A stretch of 64,000 nt of DNA, from the NCBI GenBank assembly GCA_017992055.1, contig JAGOPK010000009.1, positions 62,001 through 126,000 of the forward strand, in the 5' to 3' direction. The position numbers were made by a program, and so were the translations under genes. The DNA comes from Burkholderiaceae bacterium (GTDB lineage Bacteria; Pseudomonadota; Gammaproteobacteria; Burkholderiales; Burkholderiaceae_C). Under the pieces are notes generated by a model that was not told the DNA's origin, made no database searches, and saw nothing but the letters and a program-made list of their open reading frames with translations. This document shows, in pieces, positions 1-9,648 of the stretch; position 1 is the first letter of the stretch; every line of letters starts with the position of its first letter.

Positions 1-2
1 CC

Positions 3-1871
3 CGGCGCGAGACCCTGGTGGCCGAGGCCGGCACCGGTGTCGGCAAGACCTTCGCCTACCTGGTGCCGCTGCTGCTGTCGGGCCGGCGTGCCCTGGTCTC
101 CACCGCCACCAAGAGCCTGCAGGACCAGCTCTACCTGCGCGACCTGCCGCGGCTGCGCGATGCGCTGGCCGTGCCGCTGCGCATCGCCCTGCTCAAGGGC
201 CGCAGCAGCTATCTGTGCCTGCACCGCCTGGCCCAGGCGCGCGAGACGGCCACGCTGCCCGACCGCTTTGCCGTGCGTGCGCTGGCGCGCATCGAGACCT
301 GGGCGCCGTCCACCCGTACCGGTGATCTGGCCGAGATCGACGGCCTGGACGAGCGCAGCCCGGTGATCCCGCTGGTCACCTCCACCCGTGACAACTGCCT
401 GGGCCAGGACTGCCCGCAGTTCCGCGACTGCCATGTGGTGCATGCGCGCCGCGAGGCCATGGCCGCCGACCTGGTGGTGGTCAACCACCACCTGTTTTTC
501 GCCGACCTGTCGTTGCGCGACTCCGGCGTGGCCGAGCTGCTGCCCACGGTGGATGCGGCGGTGTTCGACGAGGCCCACCAGCTGGTCGAGACCGGCCTGC
601 AGTTCCTGGGCGACCTGCTGAGCAGCGCCCAGGTGATCGACTTCGCCCGCGACCTGCTGGCCGCCGGCCTGGCCCATGCGCGTGGCCAGCAGGACTGGCA
701 GGCGCTGTTTGCCGGCCTGGACAAGGCCGCGCGCGACCTGCGCCTGGCGGCGGTGGGCCCGCTGCGTGGCGCCGGCGGTGGCGAGCTGCGCGGCATCGTC
801 AAGCTGCGCTGGGACGAGCGCGCGCGCCAGCCGGCCTTCGGCCAGGCCCTGGCCGATCTGGTGCTGGCCGCCGACCAGGCCTGCGCGGCGGTGCTGGCCT
901 GCGAGGCCGCGGCGCCCGATTTCACGCGCCTGCTGGAGCGGGGCCGCCTGCTGCTGTCGCGGGTGCAGACCTTTGGCCGCGAGGCCGCGGTCGACCGCGT
1001 GCGCTGGATCGACGTCTCGCCACGCGATGCGCGCCTGGTCGATTCGCCGCTGCACATCCGCGACCTGTTCACCGAGCAGCGGGCGCTGGCGCCGCGGGCC
1101 TGGATCTTCACCTCGGCCACGCTGGGCGCCGATGCGGGGCTGACCTGGTTCACCGAGCAGGCGGCGCTGGAGGACGCCCGCACGCTGAAGGTGGACAGCC
1201 CCTTCGACTATGCGGCCCATGCGCGCACCTGGGTGCCGCGGCATTTTCCGCTGCCCAATGCGCCCGACCATCCGCCGGCCGTCGGTGCCCTGGCCGCGCG
1301 CCTGGCCGGGCGCCTGGGCGGGCGCTGTTTCGTGCTGACGACCACGCTGCGTGTGCTGCCGCTGATCGCCGAGTCGCTGCAGGCCGCGGCCCAGGCCGCC
1401 GGCACGCCGCTGAACGTGCTGGTGCAGGGCACGCACCCCAAGCGCACGCTGCTGCAGCGCTTTCTGGATACGCCGCGCAGCGTGCTGGTGGGCTCGGCCA
1501 GCTTCTGGGAGGGCATCGACGTGCCCGGCAGCGCGCTGCAGTGCGTGATCATCGACAAGCTGCCGTTCCCGCCGCCGCACGATCCGCTGGTGCAGGCCCG
1601 CGCCAAGGCCCTGGTCGAGCAGGGCCGCGATGCCTTCAACGACTTTCACGTGCCCGAGGCGGCGATCGCGCTGAAGCAGGGCGCCGGCCGCCTGATCCGC
1701 AGCGAGAGCGACCTGGGCCTGCTGGTGATCTGCGACGCCCGCCTGCGCCGCATGCCCTATGGCCGCACGCTGCGCGCGGCCCTGCCGCCGATGGGCGCGC
1801 TGGACACCGAGGACGATGCCCTGGCCTGGCTGGACGAGGTGGCGGCGCTCAGCAGCCCGGACCATCGCTGA
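3..1871 (+). CDS. ATP-dependent DNA helicase, DinG/YoaA family (5' end missing)
   Basis: Superfamily 2 iron-sulfur helicase that unwinds damaged or structured DNA. The reading frame is open to the window edge, so the true start lies upstream; a GTG at 18 falls just before the Walker A motif and is unlikely to be the start. Counting from that codon, Walker A AEAGTGVGKT is at 2-11, four cysteines typical of the FeS domain are at 67, 127, 132 and 138, and the DEAH box is at 184-187. Late motifs include SFWEGIDVPG and QGAGRLIRS. The choice between DinG and YoaA is not decided here; the size (at least 617 residues) is closer to YoaA. Convergent with bamD. Confidence 0.9.
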   Translation, partial: RRETLVAEAGTGVGKTFAYLVPLLLSGRRALVSTATKSLQDQLYLRDLPRLRDALAVPLRIALLKGRSSYLCLHRLAQARETATLPDRFAVRALARIETWAPSTRTGDLAEIDGLDERSPVIPLVTSTRDNCLGQDCPQFRDCHVVHARREAMAADLVVVNHHLFFADLSLRDSGVAELLPTVDAAVFDEAHQLVETGLQFLGDLLSSAQVIDFARDLLAAGLAHARGQQDWQALFAGLDKAARDLRLAAVGPLRGAGGGELRGIVKLRWDERARQPAFGQALADLVLAADQACAAVLACEAAAPDFTRLLERGRLLLSRVQTFGREAAVDRVRWIDVSPRDARLVDSPLHIRDLFTEQRALAPRAWIFTSATLGADAGLTWFTEQAALEDARTLKVDSPFDYAAHARTWVPRHFPLPNAPDHPPAVGALAARLAGRLGGRCFVLTTTLRVLPLIAESLQAAAQAAGTPLNVLVQGTHPKRTLLQRFLDTPRSVLVGSASFWEGIDVPGSALQCVIIDKLPFPPPHDPLVQARAKALVEQGRDAFNDFHVPEAAIALKQGAGRLIRSESDLGLLVICDARLRRMPYGRTLRAALPPMGALDTEDDALAWLDEVAALSSPDHR

Positions 1872-1884
1872 GCCTGTCGAAGGG
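1868..1884. repeat. Short dispersed-repeat-like sequence overlapping the helicase stop codon
   Basis: The stretch CTGAGCCTGTCGAAGGG includes the helicase stop codon. Its complement contains TTCGACAGGCTCAG, a short motif I recall as frequent in intergenic regions of Burkholderiales and other proteobacteria. Only one copy was noticed in this window, so its repeat nature rests on recollection. Confidence 0.35.
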
Positions 1885-1938
1885 GGCTCGGCCCAGCGCA
1901 GGGCCGCCCCAAGCGGGCCGAGCACCCGCCCGGCGGGT

Positions 1939-1960
1939 GGCGTCGCGTAACCGCGACGCC
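1939..1960. terminator. Stem-loop between convergent helicase and bamD genes
   Basis: GGCGTCGCG (1939-1947) and CGCGACGCC (1952-1960) form a perfect 9-bp stem with loop TAAC. It sits in the 105-base gap between two convergent genes, as expected of a bidirectional terminator. There is no clear T-run on either side. Confidence 0.5.
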
Positions 1961-1976
1961 GGGTGCCCCATTCACA

Positions 1977-2780
1977 TCACCAGAACTGCCACCAGGCCTG
2001 CTCGGGGCGGCGGATGCCGTCCTTGAAGTGCCGGCTGTCGGGGAAGTTCTTCTTCAGCACGCGCTCGGCATCGTCGCGCAGCGTGGCCAGGCCCAGCTTG
2101 TCGTAGCTGACGACCATGATGTAGAGCGCCTCTTCGGTGGTCGGCGAGCGCTCGTAGTCGCGCACCGCGGTCTGGGCGCGGTTGGCGGCGGCCAGGTAAG
2201 CGCCGCGGCGGTAGTAGTAGCGCGCCACGTGCAGCTCGTACTCGGCCAGCGCATTGACGATGTAGTCCATGCGCAGGCGGGCGTCGTCGCTGTACTTGGA
2301 CGTCGGGAACTGGTCCACCAGCTGCTGGAAGGCCTGGTACGAGTCGCGCGAGGCCTGCTGGTCGCGCTCGGACAGGTTCTGCCGCGAGATCGCGCTGAGG
2401 AAGCCCATGCTGTCGTTGAAGTTGACCAGGCCCTTCAGGTACAGCGCATAGTCCAGCGCCGGGCTGGACGGGTGCAGCTTGATGAAGCGGTCCAGCGTGG
2501 CCACGGCCTGCACCCGCTCGCCCGACTTCCATTGCGCATAGGCCATGTCGATGATGGCCTGCTGGGCCAGCAGCGTGCCGGCGGCGCGGCCTTCCACCCG
2601 CTCGAAGCCCTTGATCGCCTGGTCCCAGCTGCCGGCGTTCAGGTCGTCCTTGGCATCTGCATACAATTTCTCCGCCGAGCCGCGGTCGTCCTTGGCCGTC
2701 GAGCCGCAGCCCGCCAGACCCGCCAGGGTACCGGCCACCACCACCAGCGCCAGCGGGCGCACAAGCTTCACAAAGTCCAT
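1977..2780 (-). CDS. bamD: Outer membrane protein assembly factor BamD
   Basis: Lipoprotein of the BAM complex, which folds beta-barrel proteins into the outer membrane; BamD is the essential TPR-like partner of BamA. The ATG at 2780 gives 267 residues and a type II signal peptide with lipobox ending LAG-C25. An upstream in-frame start at 2861 would add 27 residues before the signal peptide and is unlikely. The mature part is a run of helical repeats and ends in an aromatic WWQFW tail. The gene is divergent from rluD, only about 70 bases from its likely start. bamA and bamB are elsewhere in this window. Confidence 0.95.
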   Translation of the reverse strand: MDFVKLVRPLALVVVAGTLAGLAGCGSTAKDDRGSAEKLYADAKDDLNAGSWDQAIKGFERVEGRAAGTLLAQQAIIDMAYAQWKSGERVQAVATLDRFIKLHPSSPALDYALYLKGLVNFNDSMGFLSAISRQNLSERDQQASRDSYQAFQQLVDQFPTSKYSDDARLRMDYIVNALAEYELHVARYYYRRGAYLAAANRAQTAVRDYERSPTTEEALYIMVVSYDKLGLATLRDDAERVLKKNFPDSRHFKDGIRRPEQAWWQFW

Positions 2781-2845
2781 CGGTGTCGGCCGCCGTCGTG
2801 CGGCGGGCGTCCTTCCATGCAGCAAAAACCAAGACAGTCGGCGCG

Positions 2846-2851
2846 ATTCTA
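2846..2851 (-). promoter_or_regulatory. Putative -10 element for bamD
   Basis: Read on the minus strand, the sequence is TAGAAT, about 65 bases upstream of the bamD ATG. The same hexamer sits before ndk and ppsA in this window. No convincing -35 box is visible. Confidence 0.45.
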
Positions 2852-3865
2852 GTGGTGCCATCCTCCTTCCCCCCGCAGCACGAGCCGGACCCCGGTGCCG
2901 AGCCTGCCGAAGCCGGCGAGGCCGCAGAGATCGAGGTCCGGCGCCTGCTCACCGGCGCGGCCGAGCTGGGCCTGCGCCTGGACAAGGCCCTGGTGGCGCT
3001 GGCGCCCGAGTTCTCGCGCAGCCATCTGCAGGGCCTGATCGAGCGCGGCCATGTGCGCCTGGACGGCCAGGTGCAGACCACGGCCTCGCGCAAGCTGCGG
3101 CCGGGCCAGCAGCTGGAGCTGGAGCTGGTGCCCACGGCCGAGAGCCTGGCCTTCCGGCCCGAGGCCATGGTGCTGGACATCGTGCACGAGGACGCCCACC
3201 TGCTGGTGCTCAACAAGCCGGCCGGCCTGGTGGTGCATCCGGCGGCCGGTAACTGGTCGGGCACCTTGCTCAACGGCCTGCTGGCCCACCATGCCGGCGC
3301 CTTCGGCTTGCCGCGCGCCGGCATCGTGCACCGGCTGGACAAGGACACCAGCGGCCTGATGGTGGTGGCCAAGACCCTGCCGGCGATGACGGCCCTGGTG
3401 CGCGCCATCGCCGCGCGCGAGGTGCGGCGCATCTACCTGGCCCTGGCCCATGGCGCGCCGCGCTGGAGCGAGCTGAGCATCGATGCGCCGATCGGCCGCG
3501 ACCCGCAGTCGCGGCTGCGCATGGCCGTGGTGGCCAGCGGCAAGCCGGCGCGCACCGATGTCGAATGCCTGGCGCGGGCCCAGCCCGACGGCCTGGACGG
3601 CCAGGCCGTGGCGGCGCTGCGCTGCAAGCTGCACAGCGGGCGCACGCACCAGATCCGCGTGCACCTGGCCTCGCGTGGCCACCCGCTGCTGGCCGACGCG
3701 CTGTACGGCGGCAAGCCGGCCCTGGGCCTGACGCGCCAGGCCCTGCATGCCACCGAGCTGGCCTTCGCCCATCCGCACGATGGCCGGGCCATGGCCTTCC
3801 AGGCGCCGCTGCCGGCCGACCTGGCGGCGGCCTGGGCGCTTGTCATGGCCAGCACGGCGGGCTGA
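2852..3865 (+). CDS. rluD: 23S rRNA pseudouridine synthase RluD
   Basis: Converts uridines 1911, 1915 and 1917 of 23S rRNA helix 69 to pseudouridine (E. coli numbering), needed for normal ribosome assembly. An N-terminal S4-like RNA-binding region (RLDKAL...EFSRSHLQ) precedes the catalytic domain with HRLDKDTSG, whose Asp is the nucleophile, and the late motif SGRTHQIRVHL. The start is uncertain: the frame is open from a GTG at 2783, but that abuts the bamD start, so a GTG at 2852 or 2855 is preferred, giving about 337 residues. No good ribosome binding site is visible for any of them. RluC is the main alternative; the sequence and length favour RluD. Confidence 0.88.
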   Translation: MVPSSFPPQHEPDPGAEPAEAGEAAEIEVRRLLTGAAELGLRLDKALVALAPEFSRSHLQGLIERGHVRLDGQVQTTASRKLRPGQQLELELVPTAESLAFRPEAMVLDIVHEDAHLLVLNKPAGLVVHPAAGNWSGTLLNGLLAHHAGAFGLPRAGIVHRLDKDTSGLMVVAKTLPAMTALVRAIAAREVRRIYLALAHGAPRWSELSIDAPIGRDPQSRLRMAVVASGKPARTDVECLARAQPDGLDGQAVAALRCKLHSGRTHQIRVHLASRGHPLLADALYGGKPALGLTRQALHATELAFAHPHDGRAMAFQAPLPADLAAAWALVMASTAG

Positions 3866-4202
3866 GCCCGTTTGCAGCACGCTATACTGCGCGACCAAGC
3901 CGGGAAACGGTTGATGCGGCAGCCAGGCCGCCCGTCACCGGCGATGTGCCAACCGCCCCGTCATCCACGGGCGCCGGAAGGCCCGGCCGGTCAGCGCAAT
4001 GCAGAGCACAGCGCCCGCCGGCTTGCCCAGGGGCTGCAGCATGGCTGCGCCTCCTTCGACGTTTCAACGATGCGACTGCGTGCCCCACCCAGGCCCCGGG
4101 AGCCTGGTCCTGCACTCGATCCGTCCTGCCAGGCCTGCGCCACCATGCGTTGCGATCCAGCCGGCCCCGGCCCCCGGGGCGGGCAACGATGAACAGAGGT
4201 TC
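3866..4202. other. 337-base intergenic region between rluD and scpB
   Basis: No convincing gene is seen here; the short frames that cross it have poor codon use and no start signal. It contains a possible -10 element (3883-3888) and a GC-rich hairpin close to scpB: GCCCCGG (4164-4170) and CCGGGGC (4174-4180) with loop CCC, ending 22 bases before the scpB ATG. It may act as a long 5' leader. Confidence 0.5.
3883..3888 (+). promoter_or_regulatory. Putative -10 element upstream of scpB
   Basis: TATACT lies 18 bases after the rluD stop. No -35 box at proper spacing was found. If used, the scpB-rluB transcript would have a leader of roughly 310 bases. Confidence 0.35.
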
Positions 4203-4924
<722 letters not shown>

Positions 4925-4928
<4 letters not shown>

Positions 4929-7102
4929 ACCCGCAAGACCCCGATTCCGTGCCCGCCGACCCGCAGCCCGCTGCCGGCGCCGAGGCCGAAGCCGCGGCGG
5001 CCAAGCCCCGCCGCCGTCGCAGCACCAAGGCAGCTGAGGCCGCGGCCGAGGCCGTGCCCGCCGCCCCGGTTGCGCCGGCGCCCGAGGCCGCGGTGGACGC
5101 TGCGGCAGCCGCCGTGCCGGCCAAGCGCAGCCGCCGCAAGGCGGTGGTGGCCGAGGCCGATGTGGCGGCCGTGGCGCCAGAAACGCCTGAAGCGCCTGCC
5201 ATGCCCGCGGCCGTGCCCGCCGAAGCCGAGGCGCCCGCCGAGGCCAAGCCCAAGGCCCCGCGTGCGCGCCGCCGTGCTGCCGCGCCGGCCGAACCGGCCG
5301 TGGCCAGCGAGCCTGTCGCCGCGCCGGCGGTCGAGCCGCAACCGGTCGTGGTCGCCGCAGCCGTCGAAGCCACCGAATCCGCTGACGCCTCCGCTGAATC
5401 CGCCGACAGCGGCGATGCGGCCGAGGCCGGTGAAGGCGGCCGCCGTGGCCGCAACCGCAATCGCCGCCGTGGCCGCCGCGGCCGCGAGGGCGCCGGCGAC
5501 GAGGGCACGGGGGAGGGCGCCGAGGCCGTGGCTGCCGAGGACGTGACCGTGCTCACCGTGCAGCCCGGCGCCGACGACGAGGACGATGGCGCCGACGGCG
5601 ATGGCGAGCCCATCCCGCCCGAGGCCGACATCGCGCCCAAGGCGCCGGCCCTGGCCTCGGCCGATGTCGGCGAAACCTTTGCCGACGTGCTGTCCGGCGC
5701 CTGGGACGTGGCCGCCGGCGAGATCCCGCCGGTGCCCGAGGCCGACAAGCGCGTGCTGGCCGCCGATCCCGATGCGCCCAAGCTGCAGAAGGTGCTGGCC
5801 CAGGCCGGCATCGGCTCGCGCCGCGACATGGAGCAGCTGATCGCCGACGGCCAGGTGCAGGTCAACGGCCAGGTCGCCCACACCGGCCAGCGCATCAGCT
5901 TCGGCGACCGCATCGCGGTGGCCGGCAAGCTGATCAAGGTGCGCATCGCGCCGCTGCCGGCGCGGGTGCTGGCCTATCACAAGGTGGTCGGCGAGGTGGT
6001 CACGCACGACGATCCGCAGCACCGCCCGACGGTGTTCCGCCGCCTGCCGCGCCTGCCCCAGGGCAAGTGGCAGTCGGTGGGCCGGCTGGACATCAACACC
6101 GAAGGCCTGCTGCTGTTCACCAACTCGGGCGAGTTGGCCAACCAGCTGATGCACCCGCGCTTCGGCGTCGAGCGCGAGTACGCGGTGCGCGTGCTGGGCT
6201 CGCTGGACAGCGAGCAGCGCCAGAAGCTGCTGGACGGCGTGGAGATCGACGGCCAGCGCGCGCAGTTCAAGAGCATCGAGGACGGCGGCGGCGAAGGTGT
6301 CAACCGCTGGTACCGCGTGGTCATCACCGAAGGCCGCAACCGCGAGGTGCGCAAGCTGTTCGACAAGGTCGGCCTGGGCGTGAGCCGGCTGATCCGCATC
6401 CGCTACGGCGCCGTGGTGCTGCCGCGCGGCCTGAAGCGCGGCATGTGGGTGGCGCTGAACGTCGACGAGATCGGCGCGCTGCGCCGCGCCGCCGGCGTGC
6501 GCGAGGAGCGGCGCGACGGCCGGCGCGAGGAGCGCCGCGATGATCGGCGCGACGACCGTCGTGAAGACCGCCGCGAGGAGCGCCGGGACGGCCCGCGTGC
6601 GGGCGCCGGGCCCCAGCAGGGCCGGGGTCCCAAGCCGGGTGGCCAGGGGCCGCGTCAAGACCGGCAGGACCGCCCGGATCGCCGCGAGCCGCGCCCGCCG
6701 CGTGACCGCGACGAGCCGCGTGCGCAGCGTGAGCCGCGCGAGCCCAGGGAAGAGGACTACAGCCGCATCCCCAACCCGCTGATGCAGACCTTCGACAAGC
6801 GCGCCATCCGCGAGGCCCGCCAGCCCAAGCGCGAGTATTCGGAGGACGGCCCGATCCCGAACCCGCTGCAGCAGACCTACGACAAGCGCTTCGTGCAGAA
6901 GCAGGACCCGTTCTCGCGCAAGGGCAAGGGCGGCGGTGGCGGTGGCGGCGGCGGCCAGGGCGGCCAGCCCGATCCGATGAAGACCTCGGTGGGCTACATC
7001 GGCGCCGATGCCTTCGTGCGCAAGTTCCAGAACGACAACCGCGGCGGTGGCGGCGGCGGTGGTGGTGGTGGTGGTGGCGGCGGTCGCCGCAAGCGCCGCT
7101 GA
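4925..7102 (+). CDS. rluB: 23S rRNA pseudouridine synthase RluB with very long low-complexity tails
   Basis: RsuA/RluB-family enzyme that modifies U2605 of 23S rRNA. At 725 residues it is over twice the length of E. coli RluB. The first 280 or so residues are Ala/Pro/Glu-rich with basic patches such as KPRRRR and [13 protein letters not shown]. The S4 domain starts near residue 286 ([18 protein letters not shown]). The catalytic motif [11 protein letters not shown] has its Asp at about 389. The tail beyond residue 520 has RRDDRR/RREERR repeats, a repeated PNPL-Q-QT-DKR motif near 615 and 644, a related PDPMKT near 681, and glycine runs of 9 and 14. It overlaps scpB by 4 bases. Confidence 0.93.
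6929..6955 (+). repeat. GGN triplet tract in rluB (nine glycines)
   Basis: Nine consecutive glycine codons mixing GGC and GGT in the rluB tail. Changes in triplet number would keep the frame. Confidence 0.8.
7043..7084 (+). repeat. GGN triplet microsatellite in rluB (fourteen glycines, six GGT in a row)
   Basis: Fourteen glycine codons just before the C-terminal RRKRR. Codons 6-11 of the run (7058-7075) are a pure (GGT)6 array, the kind of tract prone to slippage. Any gain or loss of units is in frame. Confidence 0.85.
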
Positions 7103-7124
7103 GCCCCGGCCCACCCGCCGCTCA

Positions 7125-7141
7125 GGGGCCGTCACGGCCCC
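7125..7141 (+). terminator. Stem-loop downstream of rluB
   Basis: GGGGCC (7125-7130), loop GTCAC, GGCCCC (7136-7141). It lies 22 bases after the rluB stop and just before the ndk promoter. There is no T-run, so it may be a Rho-dependent or weak terminator. Confidence 0.45.
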
Positions 7142-7145
7142 AAGC

Positions 7146-7151
7146 TAGAAT
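7146..7151 (+). promoter_or_regulatory. Putative -10 element for ndk
   Basis: TAGAAT about 45 bases upstream of the ndk ATG. The -35 region is not recognisable. Confidence 0.45.
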
Positions 7152-7197
7152 TCGCAGTTCACTTTCAAGTCTTTGATCCTTGCTTCAGGAGCACCTC

Positions 7198-7626
7198 ATG
7201 GCCATCGAACGCACCCTCTCGATCATCAAGCCCGACGCCGTGGCCAAGAACGTCATCGGCCAGATCTATGCCCGCTTCGAGGCCGCCGGCCTGAAGGTCA
7301 TCGCCGCCAAGATGGTGCACCTGTCGCGCGGTGAAGCCGAGCAGTTCTACGCCGTGCACAAGGCCCGTCCGTTCTTCAAGGACCTGGTCGACTTCATGGT
7401 CTCGGGCCCGGTGATGATCCAGGCGCTGGAAGGCGAGGGCGCGATCGCCAAGAACCGCGAGCTGATGGGCGCCACCGACCCGAAGAAGGCCGAGAAGGGC
7501 ACCATCCGTGCCGACTTCGCCGATTCCATCGACGCCAATGCCGTGCACGGCTCGGACGCCCCGGAAACCGCCGCTGTCGAAGTGGCGTTCTTCTTCCCGG
7601 GCATGAACGTCTACGCCGGCCGCTGA
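7198..7626 (+). CDS. ndk: Nucleoside diphosphate kinase
   Basis: Transfers the terminal phosphate from ATP to other NDPs through a phosphohistidine, balancing (d)NTP pools. 142 residues, normal for the family. The start at 7198 follows AGGAG (7187-7191) at good spacing; an in-frame codon at 7180 has no such signal. Active-site His117 sits in NAVHGSD. The N-terminal [12 protein letters not shown] is the classic Ndk opening. First gene of the long run that continues into rlmN, as is usual in Burkholderiales. Confidence 0.97.
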   Translation: MAIERTLSIIKPDAVAKNVIGQIYARFEAAGLKVIAAKMVHLSRGEAEQFYAVHKARPFFKDLVDFMVSGPVMIQALEGEGAIAKNRELMGATDPKKAEKGTIRADFADSIDANAVHGSDAPETAAVEVAFFFPGMNVYAGR

Positions 7627-7651
7627 TGCGGCGGCCCAGCGAAACACTGCG

Positions 7652-8815
7652 GTGACACCGGTCAACCTGCTCGATTTCGATCTCGACGGGCTCGCCGCCT
7701 GGTGCGGTGAACTCGGCGAGAAGCGGTTTCGCGCGGTGCAGCTGTTTCGCTGGATCCATCAGAAGGGCGAAAGCGATTTCGCCCGCATGTCCGACCTGGC
7801 CAAGTCGCTGCGCGACAAGCTGGCCAGCCGGGCGGTGGTGCAGCCGCTGGCCGTGGCCAGCGAGCAGGCCTCGGCCGACGGCACCATCAAGTGGCTGTTC
7901 GACGTCGGCGGCGGCGATGCCGTCGAGGCCGTGTTCATCCCCGAGGACGACCGCGGCACGCTGTGCATCTCGTCCCAGGCCGGCTGCGCCGTCGGTTGCC
8001 GCTTCTGCTCCACCGGCCACCAGGGCTTCAGCCGCAATCTCTCCACCGGCGAGATCCTGGCCCAGCTCTGGTATGCGGAGCACCACCTGCGCCAGCGCCT
8101 GCAGCTGCCGGCCGGCGAGCGCGCCATCACCAACGTGGTGATGATGGGCATGGGCGAGCCGCTGCAGAACTATGCGGCCCTGGTGCCGGCGCTGAAGGCC
8201 ATGCTCGACGACCATGGCTACGGCCTGTCGCGGCGCCGCGTCACGGTGTCGACCTCGGGCGTGGTGCCGATGATCGAGCGCCTGCAGCGCGATTGCCCGG
8301 TGGCGCTGGCGGTGTCGCTGCATGCGCCCACCGATGCCCTGCGCGACCAGCTGGTGCCGCTGAACCGCAAGTACCCGCTGGCCGAGCTGTTTGCCGCCTG
8401 CCGCAGCTATCTGGAGGCGGCGCCGCGCGACTTCATCACCTTCGAATACTGCATGCTCGACGGCGTCAACGACTCGCCCGAGCAGGCGCGCCAGCTGCTG
8501 GCCCTGGTGCAGGGCCAGGACAAGGCCAGCGGCGCGCCGCGCGTGCCCTGCAAGCTGAACCTGATCCCGTTCAATCCTTTCCCGGCCTCGGGCCTGCACC
8601 GCTCGCCGCGCGAGCGCGTGCTGGCCTTTGCCCAGGTGCTGCAGGACGGCGGTATCGTCACCACCATCCGCAAGACCCGTGGCGACGACATCGCCGCCGC
8701 CTGCGGCCAGCTGGCCGGCGAGGTGCAGGACCGCACCCGCGTGGCCGAGCGTCTGACGCGGCCGGCGGTGGTGGTGCCCATCGTGGCCGCTCCGGTGGGG
8801 CCGGGCCGGGTATGA
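7652..8815 (+). CDS. rlmN: Dual-specificity 23S rRNA/tRNA C2-methyladenosine methyltransferase RlmN
   Basis: Radical SAM enzyme that methylates A2503 of 23S rRNA and A37 of some tRNAs. The radical SAM cluster motif GCAVGCRFC gives cysteines at 112, 116 and 119; [11 protein letters not shown] and the late GVNDSPEQA region fit RlmN. It starts at GTG 7652, 25 bases after ndk. 387 residues. The stop overlaps the next gene (ATGA), so it is coupled to the pilus lipoprotein gene. Confidence 0.96.
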   Translation: MTPVNLLDFDLDGLAAWCGELGEKRFRAVQLFRWIHQKGESDFARMSDLAKSLRDKLASRAVVQPLAVASEQASADGTIKWLFDVGGGDAVEAVFIPEDDRGTLCISSQAGCAVGCRFCSTGHQGFSRNLSTGEILAQLWYAEHHLRQRLQLPAGERAITNVVMMGMGEPLQNYAALVPALKAMLDDHGYGLSRRRVTVSTSGVVPMIERLQRDCPVALAVSLHAPTDALRDQLVPLNRKYPLAELFAACRSYLEAAPRDFITFEYCMLDGVNDSPEQARQLLALVQGQDKASGAPRVPCKLNLIPFNPFPASGLHRSPRERVLAFAQVLQDGGIVTTIRKTRGDDIAAACGQLAGEVQDRTRVAERLTRPAVVVPIVAAPVGPGRV

Positions 8816-9648
8816 GCCCGCGCCGCGGGCGGGTGACGGTGGCTCTGGCCGGGCTGGTGGCCCTGGCCGGGCTGGCCGGCCTGGGCGGCTGTGCCGGCGG
8901 CCCCGGCGGTGCCATGGTCGACGAGCCCGCGCCCGTGCCCACCGCGTCCGACCAGACCGAGGCCGAGCGCCGCGCCCGCGTGCGCCTGGAGCTGGCCACC
9001 GCCTACTTCAGCCGCGGCCAGCTCGACACCGCGCTGGACGAGGTCAAGCTGGCGCTGCAGACCAGCCCGGCCAACAGCCCGACGGCGGCCGATGCCTTCC
9101 ACCTGCGTGGCCTGGTGTATTCGGCGATGGGCCAGGACCGGCTGGCCGACGACAGCTTCCGCCGCGCGCTGGCCATCAACCCGCGCGATGGCGGCGTGCT
9201 GCACAACCAGGCCTGGCTGCTGTGCCAGCGCAACCAGCATGCCGAGGCCCAGGCGCTGTTCAACCAGGCCCTGGCCGTGCCCGGCTACCGCGACATGGCG
9301 CGCACCCAGCTGGCGCGTGGCGTGTGCCTGGCCCGCGCCAACCAGTGGCCGGAGGCCGAGGCCGCGCTGATGCGCGCCCACGAGCTGGACCCGGCCAATC
9401 CGTCGGTGAGCTTCAGCCTGGCCGAGGTGCTGCTGCGCCGCGGCGAGCTGGACCGCGCCCGCTTCCACATCGCCCGTGTCAACGACACGCCCGGCGCCAG
9501 CAATGCCCAGACGCTGTGGCTGGCCGCCCGCATCGAGCACAAGGCCGGCCGGGTGCTGGCGCTGCGCGTGCTGGGCGAGCAGTTGCGCAACCGCCACCCC
9601 CAATCCCCCGAGGCCGCGCTGTTCGACCGCGGGCAGTTCGATGACTGA
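8812..9648 (+). CDS. pilW: Type IV pilus biogenesis/stability lipoprotein PilW (PilF)
   Basis: TPR lipoprotein that helps PilQ secretin assembly in the outer membrane. The signal peptide ends LAGLGG-C27, a lipobox. From about residue 60, repeated TPR units follow ([54 protein letters not shown]). 278 residues. It overlaps rlmN by 4 bases and the next gene by 8 bases. The same rlmN-pilW-rodZ-ispG order is known in many beta- and gammaproteobacteria, which supports the call. No other pilus genes are in the window. Confidence 0.9.
   Translation: MSPRRGRVTVALAGLVALAGLAGLGGCAGGPGGAMVDEPAPVPTASDQTEAERRARVRLELATAYFSRGQLDTALDEVKLALQTSPANSPTAADAFHLRGLVYSAMGQDRLADDSFRRALAINPRDGGVLHNQAWLLCQRNQHAEAQALFNQALAVPGYRDMARTQLARGVCLARANQWPEAEAALMRAHELDPANPSVSFSLAEVLLRRGELDRARFHIARVNDTPGASNAQTLWLAARIEHKAGRVLALRVLGEQLRNRHPQSPEAALFDRGQFDD

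Noticed and set aside
3872-4192. 106-residue frame in the rluD-scpB gap
   Set aside because: No ribosome binding site, Pro/Arg-rich composition, no family resemblance; overlaps a likely promoter and hairpin.
7043-7084. GGN tract as a phase-variation switch
   Set aside because: The unit is a triplet inside a coding region, so length changes cannot switch the frame; kept only as a repeat.
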